This document shows positions 42,463 to 57,200 of a stretch of DNA of 64,000 nt, piece by piece. Under the pieces are notes generated by a model. That model saw nothing but the letters and a program-made list of their open reading frames with translations. It did no database searches and was not told the origin of the DNA. Source of the DNA: Beaufortia kweichowensis (taxonomy: Eukaryota > Chordata > Actinopteri > Cypriniformes > Gastromyzontidae); assembly GCA_019155185.1 (NCBI GenBank), contig CM032806.1, positions 13,264,996-13,328,995 on the forward strand. Reading direction: 5' to 3'. Within the stretch, counting starts at the first letter, position 1. The number at the start of each line of letters is the position of its first letter. Position numbers and translations under genes: made by a program.

Positions 42463-45400
42463 ATGTCTGGCACTGCTTCTGTGCTGCAGCAGTTTGTGAG
42501 CGGCCTCAAGAGTCGCAATGAAGACACACGTGCCAAAGCTGCAAAAGACCTCCAACATTACGTCACCACAGAACTGAGAGAGGTAAAGGTCTTTCAGTCA
42601 AACCATCTTCGGTTCTTTCTCTAAACCTAATGTCTAGGTAAGAAAATAAGCTGCAGAAAAACTAGATAACTAGACAAGCATTCAGTACCACAGGTAAATA
42701 GCACCGTTAAATAAGGTAAATACTAAACAATAATTGACGATAAGTATTGCGTTACGTTAGAAATCTGAAAAAAAGGCATGAAAATAAATTTTTCAAAAAG
42801 ATTTGTTCTACTTTTTTTGCTTCTGTCTAAAGCTAAGCCAAGATGAAGCTACGACTTTCTACGATGAGCTGAACCACCATATATTTGAGCTGGTTTCCAG
42901 CTCAGATGTAAACGAAAAGAAAGGTGGTATCCTTGCCATAGGTGAGTCTAAACCCAACCAAAAATCGCTCTCTTCACCTACAGTATCACGGCTGTACGTT
43001 AACTTTCTTTGCTCATAGCACTGGTGTTGCAGAGGTTTGAAGTGATGTAGCACATGTATAAAATGTCATCTGTAAAAGCAACCACAAGTGCAGTTCATCA
43101 CATAAACAGGCAGGCAGCTAACAAAAAACATGTTACATTGAATATACACCATATAAAATCAGTTTTTTTTCCTAAATTCTGTTTTAGTTTCTTTTTATTT
43201 AAAGTTTTCAGAGTTTAGCGTTTTCCATTATTTACTATACAATGATATTATATTTGCACACATAAAGTAATACTGTAATATACTGTAATATTTACTGCTG
43301 TAAAATTGATTTAAAATGTTACAATTAATTAATTTATACCATAACATTAACAGTGACTACTATAACACAGTATTTGTTATCTGGATGTTCAAGTTAACTG
43401 GACTTTTGATGATTGATTTCCGCTTTTCTCTAATGAAACAGCAAAATGCTTTTGAAGTAAACTCTAGTTAAAGTTTATTTCTTCACCTAGTCATATAGTG
43501 TCATATGACAAATCCATGAGCGCAACAAGCGTGTAGTACATTAAAGCGGGTCACAGAGACAAACAGATGACACATTTAAACAGCAGAGGAATTCAGCTTT
43601 CAGGAAATCACATGATGTATGGACTCAATGCAGCCAGGAAATGAGTTTTAATGTTATTACTTGCAATTGTGACACATGTAAAGCTGTATTGCACATGTGC
43701 TAACTTGTTCTTTCGCACAGTTTGATTTTTGTTTGTAGCACATGCGACATATGCACTGTACATCATTTATACACTGTATATAAGTATCCCATGTAAATCA
43801 GATTTGTTGGTCACTGTGTAATTGTGGTCTTTCCAGTGAGTTTGATTGGTGTGGAGGGCGGAAATGCCACCAGGATAAGCCGCTTCGCCAACTACCTGCG
43901 CAACCTGCTGCCCTCCAGTGATTCAGTGGTCATGGAGATGGCCTCAAAGGCCATGGGTCACCTGTCCATGGCAGGAGACACCTTCACTGCTGAATATGTG
44001 GAGTTTGAGGTGAAGAGAGCTCTGGAGTGGCTGGGAGCAGACAGGAACGAAGGCAGACGGCACGCAGCGGTACGTTAAATGACTCGTGGTGAATTGCTGG
44101 CCAGGTTGCATCTTCTGATGGTTGCACCGTCAGTCTTTACAGCTTTGATGTTTATTCTGGAGTCTTCAGGCTGATGTGACCTGACTTCACGTGTCTTTGT
44201 GCTGCAGGTGCTGGTTTTGCGGGAGCTCGCTGTCAGCGCACCCACCTTCTTTTTCCAGCAGGTACAGCCGTTCTTTGACAACATCTTCTATGCGGTGTGG
44301 GACTCCAAACAGGCCATTCGTGAGGGTGCGGTATCTGCCCTCAGAGCCTGTCTGATCCTCACCACCCAGAGAGAGACCAAAGAGATGCAGAAACCTCAGT
44401 GGTACAAGGTCAGAATCAACACAACGGCACACGTGCGTCTATGCGAACACATCGAAAGATAACAATGAAACGTTTTTTTTCATGTATAGCAAACATTTGA
44501 GGAAGCTGAAAAAGGTTTCGATGAAACTCTGGCTAAAGAGAAAGGCATGAACAAGGACGACCGTGTGCACGGAGCCCTGCTGATTCTCAATGAATTGGTT
44601 CGAATAAGCAGCATGGAGGGCGAGGTATGACTTGTGACTTCCTGACTTAGTTTGTTCTTGTTGTTATGTTTTTGTTTGTTCACACTATTGTTCTCTGTGT
44701 CATCATTAGCGGATGAGAGAGGAGATGGAGGAGATCACGCAGCAGCAGATGGTTCATGATAAGTACTGTAAGGAGCTGATGGGTTTCGGCACTAAGCCCC
44801 GTCACATCACGCCTTTCACCAGTTTTCAGTCTGTGCAGTCGCCGCAGTCCAACGCTCTGCTGGGTCTGCTGGGATACAGCACACCTCAGGGCTTCCTGAG
44901 CTTTGGTGCTACACCCGTTCCATCCAAAAGCACCCTGGTGGAGAGCCGCTACTGCAGAGAACTGATGGAGGAGCGTTTCGACCAGGTGATCAGTGTTGTA
45001 CTGAAGCTGGTATCTAGGGTTTTTTCTTATGATGCAAAACGTAGCCGGGAAAATACATTATACATATTCTTGGCTCTTGTTTAATAGATTTTAAGGACAA
45101 TATTTAGTATTTTACTTTTTTTGCTGCGGGGTGCTAGGACTTTTCAAGACAAAATTCTTTTGCAACTCCGATCAGGGTTGTTGACATTTCTACGACATTT
45201 ACATTAATGCATTTGGCAGACAGTCTTATCCAAAGTGTCTTACAGTGTTTTCAGGTCTGTACATTTGATAAATATTTGTGTTCTCCGGCGATCAAATCCA
45301 ATCTTTGCACCGCTAACGCAGCGCTCCACCAGTTGAGCTACAATTAAAACAACCATATCCACAAAATTCATGGATCTAGCACATACTTTCAAATTTGCTA

Positions 45401-48400
45401 TTTGTGCTCATTTCTTCACTTTTTTAGTCCCCCTGAAACTTGAAGCTGAATGAATTATCTCATGTTTAATATATCGATTTGTGTTTCTGATGTACTTTTA
45501 GAAATAAATGTGTAAGTATAATGATATAATTCATGTGTGGCTGTTGTATCAGGTGTGCCGTTGGGTGCTGAAATACAGAACCAGTAAGAATCCACTGATT
45601 CAGATGACGATTCTCAACCTGCTCCCTCGACTCGCTGCCTTCCAGCCGCACACCTTCACCGGTAATACATCTTCCCAGAGTTTATTACAAGCAGTATATT
45701 TACACATGATGAGGAACCCTGTACAGCTCATGTAGTTTGTTCATTAGCGATGCTTGTTTGTCTGTGTGTCCCACACACAGATCAGTATTTGCAGGACACT
45801 ATGGGTCACCTGCTGGGCTGCCTGAAGAAAGAGAAGGAGCGCACGGCAGCGTTTCAGGCACTGGGACTGCTGGTGGTGGCCGTGAGGGCTGACATTCAGC
45901 CGTACCTCACCAAAATCCTGGAGATCATCAAAGCCGCACTGCCACCTAAAGATTTCGCACACAAGTAAGAACCCCTTTATAGTGCTTGGATCAGGAAAAT
46001 GTGTAAGAAATAATACGAATATGTGCTTGCCATGAAAATATCAAGGTTAGGAGTGATAATACTCATTTATAAGTGTGATATATTGCTTTCATACAGAGAG
46101 TTTGGTTTGCAGAAAGTATGTATGTAAGGAAAGCATCTTTTTTTTTCTTTGGAAAAAAGAAATGTAATATATTTGAAATCTCTATATATCTAATAAATGT
46201 ATTTGAATTATTCTAGCATATATAGATGGCCTCAGATGTGAACTAAAAGCCACAGAACATGATTTCAGAACAAAAAGAATGGCATGAATAGTGAATTACA
46301 TTTGCTCCTGTGTTTTTGATGATGTTCTAGGAGGCAGAAGACCATGCAGGTGGACGCCACAGTGTTCACATGTATCAGTATGTTGTCCAGAGCCATGGGT
46401 CCCAGCATTCAACAGGATGTCAAGGAGCTTTTGGAGCCCATGTTAGCTGTTGGCCTCAGGTACGCGTAGCAGTCAAACCTTACTGCAGCATGTCAGTATA
46501 TATTAAACATTGAGGGGTTTAAAATGTGAGCCGTATGTGTGTTCCCATAATACAAAAAGGTCAAAGATGTGAATAATTTTCGTGTTATTTTTGCACAGAA
46601 ACAACAGAAATCACATTTTGTTATATATTTATTATTATTTTATTACATTATATGCAGAAAAAAACAAGAAAAAGACCACTTTTTAAAGAGGTCATGAACT
46701 GAGAAATCAACTTTAGCTTGAGCTTTTGATATACAGTATAAGGTCTTCATACTAAAAGAATATCCTGTAAGTTTCAAAAGTAAAAACATCCTTGTTACGG
46801 AAAATAAATGCTTTTATTGACACCAGGCCCGGCAAACGCCAGTTCCTGGAATGTGCATATGAATAACGTTATGGATAGGTTAAACACAGCCTCCACTGAA
46901 GAATACCAGCGCTGAATTCTCTAGCCCCGTCCACAGAAGACTCCAACTACGAATGACGTAGTTTACTATCCAAAACTGTTATCTAATCGTAGTACTGGCC
47001 GTTTACTTCCAAGTCTTCAGTGCGGGTGCTCATAAAAACTGATCGTCTTGCGAGGCAGCAAGAAAAGAAAATAGCTTATTACTTATTGATTTTTATGTTT
47101 TTTAATGGAAAAAAACATGTGAACGTCATAAGGGGACCTCAGACAACAGTATAAAATAATAATAATATCCAGTTCGTATATAAGTGGTATAATGTGCAAA
47201 ATGAATTAATAAGCTATGAGTCTGTAATAAAACCTTCTTATAATTGGTTTTAATCTAATAAATGTATTTTACCGACTGTGGACAATACATTGTTGCACAG
47301 ATGTGGGCATAAGATCTTTATTACACTTTAAATTAATCTCGTCAGTAAGACTGTAGAGCTGGAAGTATCTGTTTTATAGTTTGGAGTTTGGACAGCAATT
47401 GGACATTAATAAGGAATCTGACAGAGAAACATTACTTTTAGTGATATTAAACTGTGTGTGACTCCACACATAAATGCCAGAGAATGGTATTCAGACATCA
47501 TTTCCTCTGACATCTCTATGATGGTTCTTTCGTTCCTCTCCTCAGTCCCGCTCTGACCGCAGTGCTGTACGATCTGAGCCGGCAGATCCCACAGCTGAAG
47601 AAGGATATCCAGGACGGGCTGCTAAAGATGTTATCTCTGGTGCTCATGCACAAGCCCCTGCGGCACCCGGGCATGCCCAAGGGCCTGGCGTACCAACTGG
47701 CATCACCCAGTCTCACCAACATCCCGGAGGCCAGCGACGTGGGCAGCATCACTTTGGCACTGCGAACTCTCGGCAGCTTTGAGTTTGAGGGTATGAGACC
47801 AAGTAGATAATAGTGATTTGTTTGTTTTATGATGAATTGGTGGTTAAATGAAGGTACAGTGTTTTTATTTTTGCATCAGTAGCGTCACCAAACAGAATGA
47901 ATCAAAACAAAATTCCTCTGTAAAGTGTTTGATTGAGTTTGGAATTTGTTTGTAAGTATAAAAAGGGGGGTCATGAAGGTAAAATCCTGCACTACTGATT
48001 CAATGATCACTTTCCGGAAGCCTCTGAAAATCACGCCGTGCGCTTCGTTTTCAGGTCACTCTTTAACTCAGTTTGTGCGCCACTGTGCGGACCACTTCCT
48101 GAACAGCGAGCACAAAGAGATCCGGATGGAGGCGGCACGCACCTGTTCGCGTTTGCTCACCCCCTCCATCCACCTGATCAGTGGACATGGACATGTGGTC
48201 AGTCAAACCGCTGTACAGGTGGTGGCTGATGTTCTTAGCAAGCTACTGGTGGTGGGCATCACTGATCCAGGTGAGACAGACAGCTATTTAACTGTGCATT
48301 ATTATTATTATTATTATTACAATAACAACCACTCATCCCATAATAAGATTTTATTTGTATTAGTTTATATTTGTAATATGTGTGATTGTGGTTAGATCCT

Positions 48401-51100
48401 GATATCCGTTACTGTGTGCTGGCTTCTCTGGATGAGCGCTTTGATGCACACCTGGCACAGGCAGAGAACCTGCAGGCTCTTTTTGTGGCACTGAACGATG
48501 AAGTGTTTGAGATCCGGGAACTGGCCATCTGCACCATTGGCCGTCTCAGCAGCATGAACCCTGCGTTTGTCATGCCGTTCCTGCGCAAGATGCTCATTCA
48601 GGTCTATTTCACGTACTGGTTTTGATGCTTTTTTAAAAACTAAACATAATGCAGTATGCGCTGAGCAGTACACTAGTACTTCATTCTTAGCATGCTGTCT
48701 GTGTTCAGAAGAGCATACTAACACTCTTACTATTTCTGTAGTAAATAGTATGTATATTATATGTATGCATGCACAGTTTTTCCTGATGTAAGAAATACAT
48801 TTAGTGTAGTTGTATAATCAGAGCACAATGTGCACAAGACTGTATGCCACAATGTAATCCACTCGACCTTCTAATGTTTATTACTATTTGTGAGGCCAAT
48901 AAAACAAGGAGTCATGAAGATGTTAATTTTTGAATTTAGCACAGTGGAAATAAAAGTTTGAGAACACTGCATTGTGGGATTTTGTGCATTTTTGCAAATG
49001 CATGAGGTCATAAGAGTATTGTATACATGGTATGCATACATATAATTCTACACTTTATACTGAAGAAACAATATTAGTAGTATGTTAGTATGCTGTTCTT
49101 GATTGCTGTGGTTTTTTTCATCACCAGCAGGTGGCAGGTCAGTAAATGTTTTTATCATTCTCATCACAATTCACATAACTTTGTTTCCCGTTAGATTCGT
49201 GTGTTTTATTAACTTCGGTTGATCTTTTTAAAGCACATATACAATTATAATTCCATTATACATCCCCTATTCATCACACATGAATGTTACAGAACTGAAA
49301 AATGTCTAACTTGAACTGTCCAATGTTAATGGATTTGAAACTTTGTGCAGATTTTGACTGAGCTTGAACACAGCGGCGTGGGCCGAAACAAAGAGCAGAG
49401 CGCCCGGATGCTGGGTCACCTGGTGTCTAACGCCCCCAGACTCATCCGCCCTTACATGGAGCCCATTCTCAAAGTACAGTCACCTCTCCGTGATTTTCAT
49501 ATGGCTTTTGGGAGCCATGCTTTTATTTGTTGTACTTGTGATCTGGAGGCTTGGGAATTCAATTTTTACATGATAGCAAATGTGTAACCATAAAGAGTGT
49601 TTTTATTAAGCATTTTTGTGATCGCTAAAATAACATTATTTTAATGCCTTGCCTAGTTATTTTGTCAGTATCATTTTTGAATGCTTGTGATATTTATTTA
49701 TTTTTAACCTCCAACAGGCTCTCATCTTAAAGCTGAAAGACCCAGATCCCAATCCTGGAGTCGTCATCAGCGTTTTAGCAACCATTGGTGAACTCGCACA
49801 GGTAACGGCCAGACCTTGTGATTTTTTTTTCCTTCTTTATTACCCAGTTGGGCTCCTGCTCAGTTGTTTTTCTCAAAGCTGCAGGATCTGGAGAGACAGG
49901 ACAGAATAACGGTCAGGGTAGATCCACTGAAAACAGGAAGTTGGGAAAACTTAACTGTAGAGACAAAATGTACCAGGACACTGAGTCAGAAGGTGGAGCA
50001 GAGAGAGGTTAGAAAAAAGGAATTTAGGCGTAAAGAGTGAACCGTCTTTGAACTGGACGAATGATGGTGTTAGACGTGACTAAGGCGGTCGGTATTAGAT
50101 GAATGGACTATAGCCACCTGGATGGACGTTTTGGGACAGAGATCTCTTAAGGACATACACTATTGCTTTTCAAAATTTTTTAGGTTTAACATTCACTCAA
50201 AATGTCAACCTCAAGAGCTTATTTATGAAGTGTAATTTGTTGACTTGAAATGGTTTAAAGTATGTCTGGATTTTTTGTTTTAAAGGTGAGTGGACTGGAG
50301 ATGAGGAAATGGATGGATGAACTCTTCCCCATCATCATGGACATGCTGCAGGACTCCTCCTCACTGGCTAAACGACAGGTTTACTTCTGTTCATTCTCAT
50401 CATACACTTTTGATTTGTGTGGCCTGTTCTCTTACATGATTTGGCCGTATCATGAACATCAGAGAGAAATTCCCACTCCTGTTTCAGCAAATAAATAAAC
50501 AAACAAAGGCTGTTAAATATAATTTTGTTTTAAGAATTGTTGCCACGATTGGTCCAAGACATGTTAAAGGGGCGTATCTTAAGAACAACTGATTTCCTTT
50601 ATGAACTTCTAAATTCCAAAACTTCCTCCCTAGGCCTAAAACACCCTTTACTGATGCTAAGCTGCTAAAATGGCTTATTTAGAAATCTTGGTTATGATGG
50701 TTGATTATGATTTACTCCTGTGAGTTTATTAACAAACCACCATCACTCACATTTACATTCATATAGAGCCAGTGCAAAAAGCAGTAGCAATGGCAGAATA
50801 TACCAAAAATAAAAAGAAATTCTGTCATACTCAGGGTCATATTACTGTCATATCTTGAACTAGCTAATTTATTAGTATATTCTGGCAAGCGTAATTAGAT
50901 TTTACAGTGAACACGCATTTACAAATGAAAAAATATTTGCCAAGATTATTTAATTGACACATTGATTATTTAAAATCCTGGGTAAATATGACTTTGTGGT
51001 GAGGCTAAATGAAGCAGCATAGTCGTTACTACCCAATGCTAAAGAGGAAGTCTGCGGAGCATTAATTCCAACACAAAGATATGTAATAGGGTGGTATGAT

Positions 51101-51160
<60 letters not shown>

Positions 51161-51180
51161 CAGAGAGAGAGACAGAGACA

Positions 51181-51212
<32 letters not shown>

Positions 51213-54200
51213 CAGAGAGAGACAGAGAGACAGAGAGGCTGACGAACATTTTAATAGAACTGCACGATTAGGGATAAATTAAGAATCAATAAATGCGTTA
51301 CTTGGAGCGCCAATTTATGTTCAAAATGTGATGTGCTCTTTTTTGATCTCTACTATAGACGTTTATCACCAAACTTTTATTCCAGTACTACTTTGATCAT
51401 TTGAATATTTCTAACCAGGGCCATGAAAAGAGCTCCAAAACAAACAAAAACTACTAACTATAACAATCTTTTCTTAGGGACTGTTCACACAGAATGCGTT
51501 TTTCCATGCCACTGCATTACTTTTCCAGTCCTCCGTTACTCGCTCTAAAATGACTTTTTAGATTTAGCGATTTGTCAGCGAGGGCTTAAGATGAGATGCC
51601 CAAGCAATTATTTCTATCAACAAGAGCAACTTTAAAGAACTATAACCCTTCATGTTGTGGCTGCATTACCATCTCGGCTGTGCATTATCTTTCTAATAAT
51701 TGAATGACCTCATCAGCTATTCTTCACATGGTAATCAAACTGACTAAAGTGCAGTAAACGGGTTTGTTACACACCGTACAGCCAATCAGAATCGAGTATT
51801 CAGACAGACCATGATACAGTGCAACATAGAAATACCTTTTAGCTTAGAGAGTGCTGTCCTACAAACCTTCTTCTCACCTGCAGAAGACAACATGAAAGTA
51901 CAACCATGTGTTGTTGCAGCTGGTAATATCGGGACTTTCTATAAACATAATGGATTTTATACAGAGCTAGTGACATTTTCTATTCCCTAACTCTTACAGC
52001 AAACCTTTTGCATTTTTATAAAAACGTTAGCCATTTGATTTATGGGGACAGCTGGGATGTTCTTATAGTCCAGGAGTTGAGACCTGAAACCTGAATACGC
52101 ACTACATCATCAGGACATCAAGTCCTTGTAATGTAGGTCAAACCAGTACGCACACACCTCTTTTTTCTTCCATATTTTCCCTCTTAAAGGGATTTAAAGT
52201 CCCTTGCAAAGCATTATGGGTAATTAAGGAATTGTTTTCATTACTCTATAATTGCAGTGGATAAAATATCACATACTCGCCTTACAGACACAAATGTATT
52301 TCAGTTATATTTGGAGGCTGTCTGGAGTAAATTTTCTAATCTGAAAGGCTTTAAAGTATCATTATAGTGTGATGTCAGACGGCCTTAACCTTTACACAAC
52401 TCACGCTTTCATTCTCTGTCTTCTGTTGTTGTATTCTGCTTTATCAATCAAATGTGTTATGGATTTTAGAGTGATTTAGGTCAGTTTTAGGTTCACAGAA
52501 ACTTACAAAACTAAATACTTTACCATTCAACTTTTGACAAAGTTTGTCTGTGAGAGAGTGTGGCTTGATTTAGTGTTTTGGCTCGATCTTAAGGCAAACC
52601 TCAACACTAAAGCCGAGAGAACCTGTCATTTCAAACAGAGACCCATTAGTGTCAATGAAATTCTAAATGTTCAGTGATATTGTAATATTGGTTTTTATAT
52701 GAATGTACTTCAAAATATAATTTATTGTCCAAAGCTGAATTTTCATCAGCTGTCACTCCAGTCTTAAGTGTCACATGATCCTTCAGAAATCATTCTAATA
52801 TTCTGATTTATTATCAGTGCTAGAAACAGTTGTGCTGCTTAATATTTTTTTGGAACCTGTGATACTTTTTTCAGGATTCTTTGATCAATAAAAGGTTAAA
52901 AAGAACAGCATTTATTTCAAACAGAAAGGTTTTCTAACAATATACACCACTATTCCAAAGTTTGTGGTCAGTTTGGGTTTCTTTATTTGAAAGTAATTAA
53001 TACTTTTATTCATCAAGGATGTGTTAAATTAATAAAAAGTGATAGCATAGATTTACATTGTTAGAAAAGATTTATATTTTGAAAAAATGCTGTTCTTTTT
53101 AACTTGTTATTCATCAAAGAATCCTAAAAAAAGAATCAAGGGTTAAAAATCATATTTGGCAGCACACCTGTTTCCAACATTAATAATACTAAGAATAAAT
53201 CAGAATATTAGAATAATTTCTGAAGGATCATGTGACACTTAAGACTGGAGTGACAGCTGATGAAAATTCAGCTTTGCATCACAGGAATAAATTATATTTA
53301 TATAATTTATATTTTAATAACATTTTGCATTATTAGTGTTTTTTTCTGTATTTTTGATCAAATAAATGCAGCCTTGATGAGTGTAAGAAAACATTACAAG
53401 TCTCACTGATCCCAAACTTTTGAGCGGCAGTGTATGTCATGATTATAGAAAAGCTGGAAATATCAGGGAGTTTTAAATTTGGGATTATCAGGACTGAAGA
53501 AGTCCTAACAATGTGTAGCATTTCATGGAAAGGCTTTCATGAACAGAAATGTAAGGAACTGATCATTTTCTCTCCCACCAGGTGGCACTTTGGACTCTGG
53601 GTCAGCAAGTTGCCAGTACTGGCTATGTGGTGGAGCCATACAGGAAGTACCCGTCTCTACTGGAGGTGCTCCTCAACTTCCTGAAGACAGAGCAGAATCA
53701 GGGCATCAGGAGAGAGGTATCGATGCTTCTACCTGTCATTTAAAGAGCAGTCATGACTCATGAAGTAGGGTTAAAAATCCAAAATCAATTCATTTTCAAT
53801 CTGGAATCACTTCTGTAATATTAGGAATCGGATACTTGATATACAAATAAAAATCAATTCATTTGTGCACATTTTCTGATAGACCAAACCAGAAAAAGTT
53901 GTTTGTGTCAATTTAGGTGGGGCTTTAAATCGCACCCACCTATTACACCATCATCATTTACCAATGGCACTTAAATGGTGTTTAACAGCCAGTGTTTCAA
54001 ACCACTCAAAGTGCTTTAATTGGCCAGATCTTGTTAAATGTAGATCACACACAGTTTAGTCTTCAATTATGCTTAAAATACCAGCATTTTACAGTGTTTT
54101 TACACCTATGGTAGATCTCATAAAAAGAATCAAACCAACACCCCCTGCAGAGGTCTCAGATGTCATTTTACTCAGATGTCATGAGTCTCAGTATTGTGTA

Positions 54201-57200
54201 ATTGCACATTTTTATGTGGACAGTATTATTTCTTCAATTGTAATACAATGTTAATGATAATTATTATAATTCTCAAGTGTAATTATGGCTGTAATGTTAA
54301 TACCTTAACTTGTTGTTCGCCCAAAAATTTGGATTGTGTCTTTTAAACCCTGTATAGGTTTTTTGTTCTTTCAAACCAAAATGGATAAAAAAAGTACTTA
54401 CACTGTACACTGCCATTACAATTGCAATACTTTGATAATGTGTATGATTGAAAATGGTTTTGATACAGTTTGATACACCATCTGAGGTGGAACAGGCTGA
54501 TGGGTGCTGCATTCGATGCATTTTATCGTGCAATTGAACACCAATTTGTTCCATTTTTCATGGATGATATATTCATTTCTGAAAGCATTTTAATGTTGAT
54601 TTTGTGATTCTTTCACCCTCGTAAGGCCATTCGAGTCTTGGGCCTGCTTGGAGCTCTGGACCCCTACAAACACAAAGTGAACATCGGTATGATCGACCAG
54701 TCTCGTGACGCCTCAGCCGTCAGCCTCTCTGAGTCCAAGTCCAGCCAAGATTCAGGTGATCATATGCACTCATTGGCTCACACACATCTAATCAGATACT
54801 GCGGGCTTGAAACACGCTAGTCGTGAGTTGCCATTAGCACAATTAGCCGCAGATGAGATGCAACACATGCATCCAACACACGCATTCTCCAGCGCAAACA
54901 GAGCACATCTTCATACACAAACTTTCCTTTCCAAAGACTTGGCCAAAACTCCAGGGTAGCTGCTCACACATGTTGGCTTGCATCGTTTGGCCTTTCAGCT
55001 TAGTACACACTTTGTTTCTCTGTATTGTTGATTTTCTTTTCTCTGGAAACATTTTTGCAAGTCTGTAACCCCGCCTGTGTACATAGGATTTAACTAGATC
55101 AAATTAAAATGCCATTCTCATAATAGTCCCTCTCGTTCTCTGCCCATCCCGTCATCTCCCTCTTTTCATACGCACGTGCCTAAGAGTCTGAACACACGGT
55201 TCTCTATCAGATAAGGACATTTCCTTTCCCAGATGTTCGCCAATGACCAAGTACAACATGTTTTACCCCATCCAGAACTTTGATTCCAAAAAAGGACTGT
55301 TCTCTTTAATACCAACAATACAAAGATTATCATTTGTGGCCTAATGTTGATTATCACAGAAAATAACTCCTGAAAAAGCATTTACATAAGCATCATGGTG
55401 CATCACAAAACACCAATCTTCCATAGATGATTAAAGCAAAGGAAAGATTTAGAAAGGTAAACCTCTCAGAAAATGTACAAATAAAGATCATTTTAGATTT
55501 AATGCTACTGTATCTGGAGCATTGAAATCGCTAGACAAAGTCTTAAGAAACATATTTTTTAGATTCTACCAAAATCTACATTTTTCACTTCTTTTGAAAT
55601 TAGACTGTACACATTTGCGCTTATTTTGATAGCATAGGTCACAAATATTCTGTAAACTCATTTTGACTAGTTTACGTCATGGTTACTATGTTATGGAAAA
55701 CCTAAAAATGAAATATATTAATATAATTTTCTAGTCTTCAGAAACACAAATTTCTGTTGTGAATATAATTAAAATAAAACACCTTACAATAACTTTGTAT
55801 TAGTTAACATTGGTTAATACCTTAGCTAGCATAAACTAACAATATTCAAAATAACCTTGTAGCATTTATTATTTTTATTAAGGTTAGTTAATGATGATAC
55901 TACTGTTTATAACTGGAGAAGTCACAATGCCTTTGTTTTTTTTTCAAAAACATAATTTTTATGAAAGTTAATGTTATACATATGCTATGAATAGAGCTCA
56001 AGACATTTGCATACTTTGTAAATATAAAGGTACAAGTTTAGTCATGGTGCTGGTGTTCTGCTGCTGCTGCTGGTTTTACCGTGGTAAAGTTTGAGTTGGG
56101 TTATTAGAGCGACTCACTGGCCTCTTTGGCTGTTCTGTATGAAACTCCTGCAGTTCAGATGTCAGATCAGATGTCCTGTCGTGAAGCAGAGAAAGCATTC
56201 CTTAATGCTTTTACCAGCGGGCCTCATAAAGTACTGTAGATATCTCCCCACTGAGGCATTGGCTTACAGTGAAGGTCAATGTCTGGGCAGACAGTTCCAC
56301 CTTATTATTGCTGCCCCATAACACCTTTATTTTAATAACCGGCAACGCCATGTTCAAAAGCTCAGTAATAGATGCTGCTGGATGAATTGGCGCATTCATT
56401 GAATCCAAATTCTACAGACCGTAATATCATATAGACTTCGGGATTGGCTATTTTGACTTTGGCTAGTAACCTGGCAACCATCTATAACAGTCTGAGTGTG
56501 ATGGCAGTGAACTTGCAAATGTAAGCTCCGTCCAACTTTTTTACATAATGTAATAATCTAGTTGCATTTGAGCTTGGTTTCACATCATTTATTGTTCTTT
56601 TGTAAATTAGAGTCATCTCTGTTTTACAGCTTGTGGGTGAATTAAAGGGCTAGTTCAACTAAAAAAAGATGATGAAGTTTAAAATCTCACACAAAAGAAG
56701 ATATTTTCAAAAAATGTCTCCATGGTTTTGTGTCCATACATTGGAAGTTAATATGGATCAGTGTTTTTTTGTTTACCTGCTTTCTTGAAAATATTTTCTT
56801 TTTTGTTCTGTGGATGAAAGAAGCTCATACAGGTTTGTAATAAGGGTAAAAAAATGATGAAAGATGAATGAATTTCTATTCTAGTGACCACCAATAAATA
56901 TTATTGTCTTGAAGCTAATTGCTACTGTAATACAGTGTAGGCCTGTATACACTGCTCTCCATTTTCACTTGTGTGTCTGCCACTTTAAACCAAATGAAAG
57001 CTGAGGATGTGAGAAGGCTGTTTACCCCACATCAAACAGCACACAGATTTCAGGGCACGGGTTGGTTTGAATGGGAAACAGATGACTGCATTACATCATT
57101 CAGACACACACACACAGCAGGTTTGTTTAGTAAGGTACATGTGTGGTAGAGTTTTATGACTATAGGAAGTGGTTGGCAGCAGACCACGCTGCCTCCTGTG

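Larger units (their letters stand above)
50379..53581 (+). other. Large mtor intron with repeats
   Basis: This 3.2 kb interval separates exons 50286-50378 and 53582-53716. It contains a GA-rich microsatellite (51102-51238), a 'cagccaatcagaatcgagtattc' dispersed repeat copy near 51781, and a large foldback element (52715-53300). The remaining sequence shows no exon-like similarity. Confidence 0.6.

Noticed and set aside
45300..45345. A possible functional tRNA gene on the minus strand
   Set aside because: Only the A-box half resembles a tRNA; the B box is degenerate and the sequence runs into a SINE tail.
47946..48395. A 149-codon frame taken as a separate gene
   Set aside because: It is mtor exon 48055-48270 with intron read-through on both sides.
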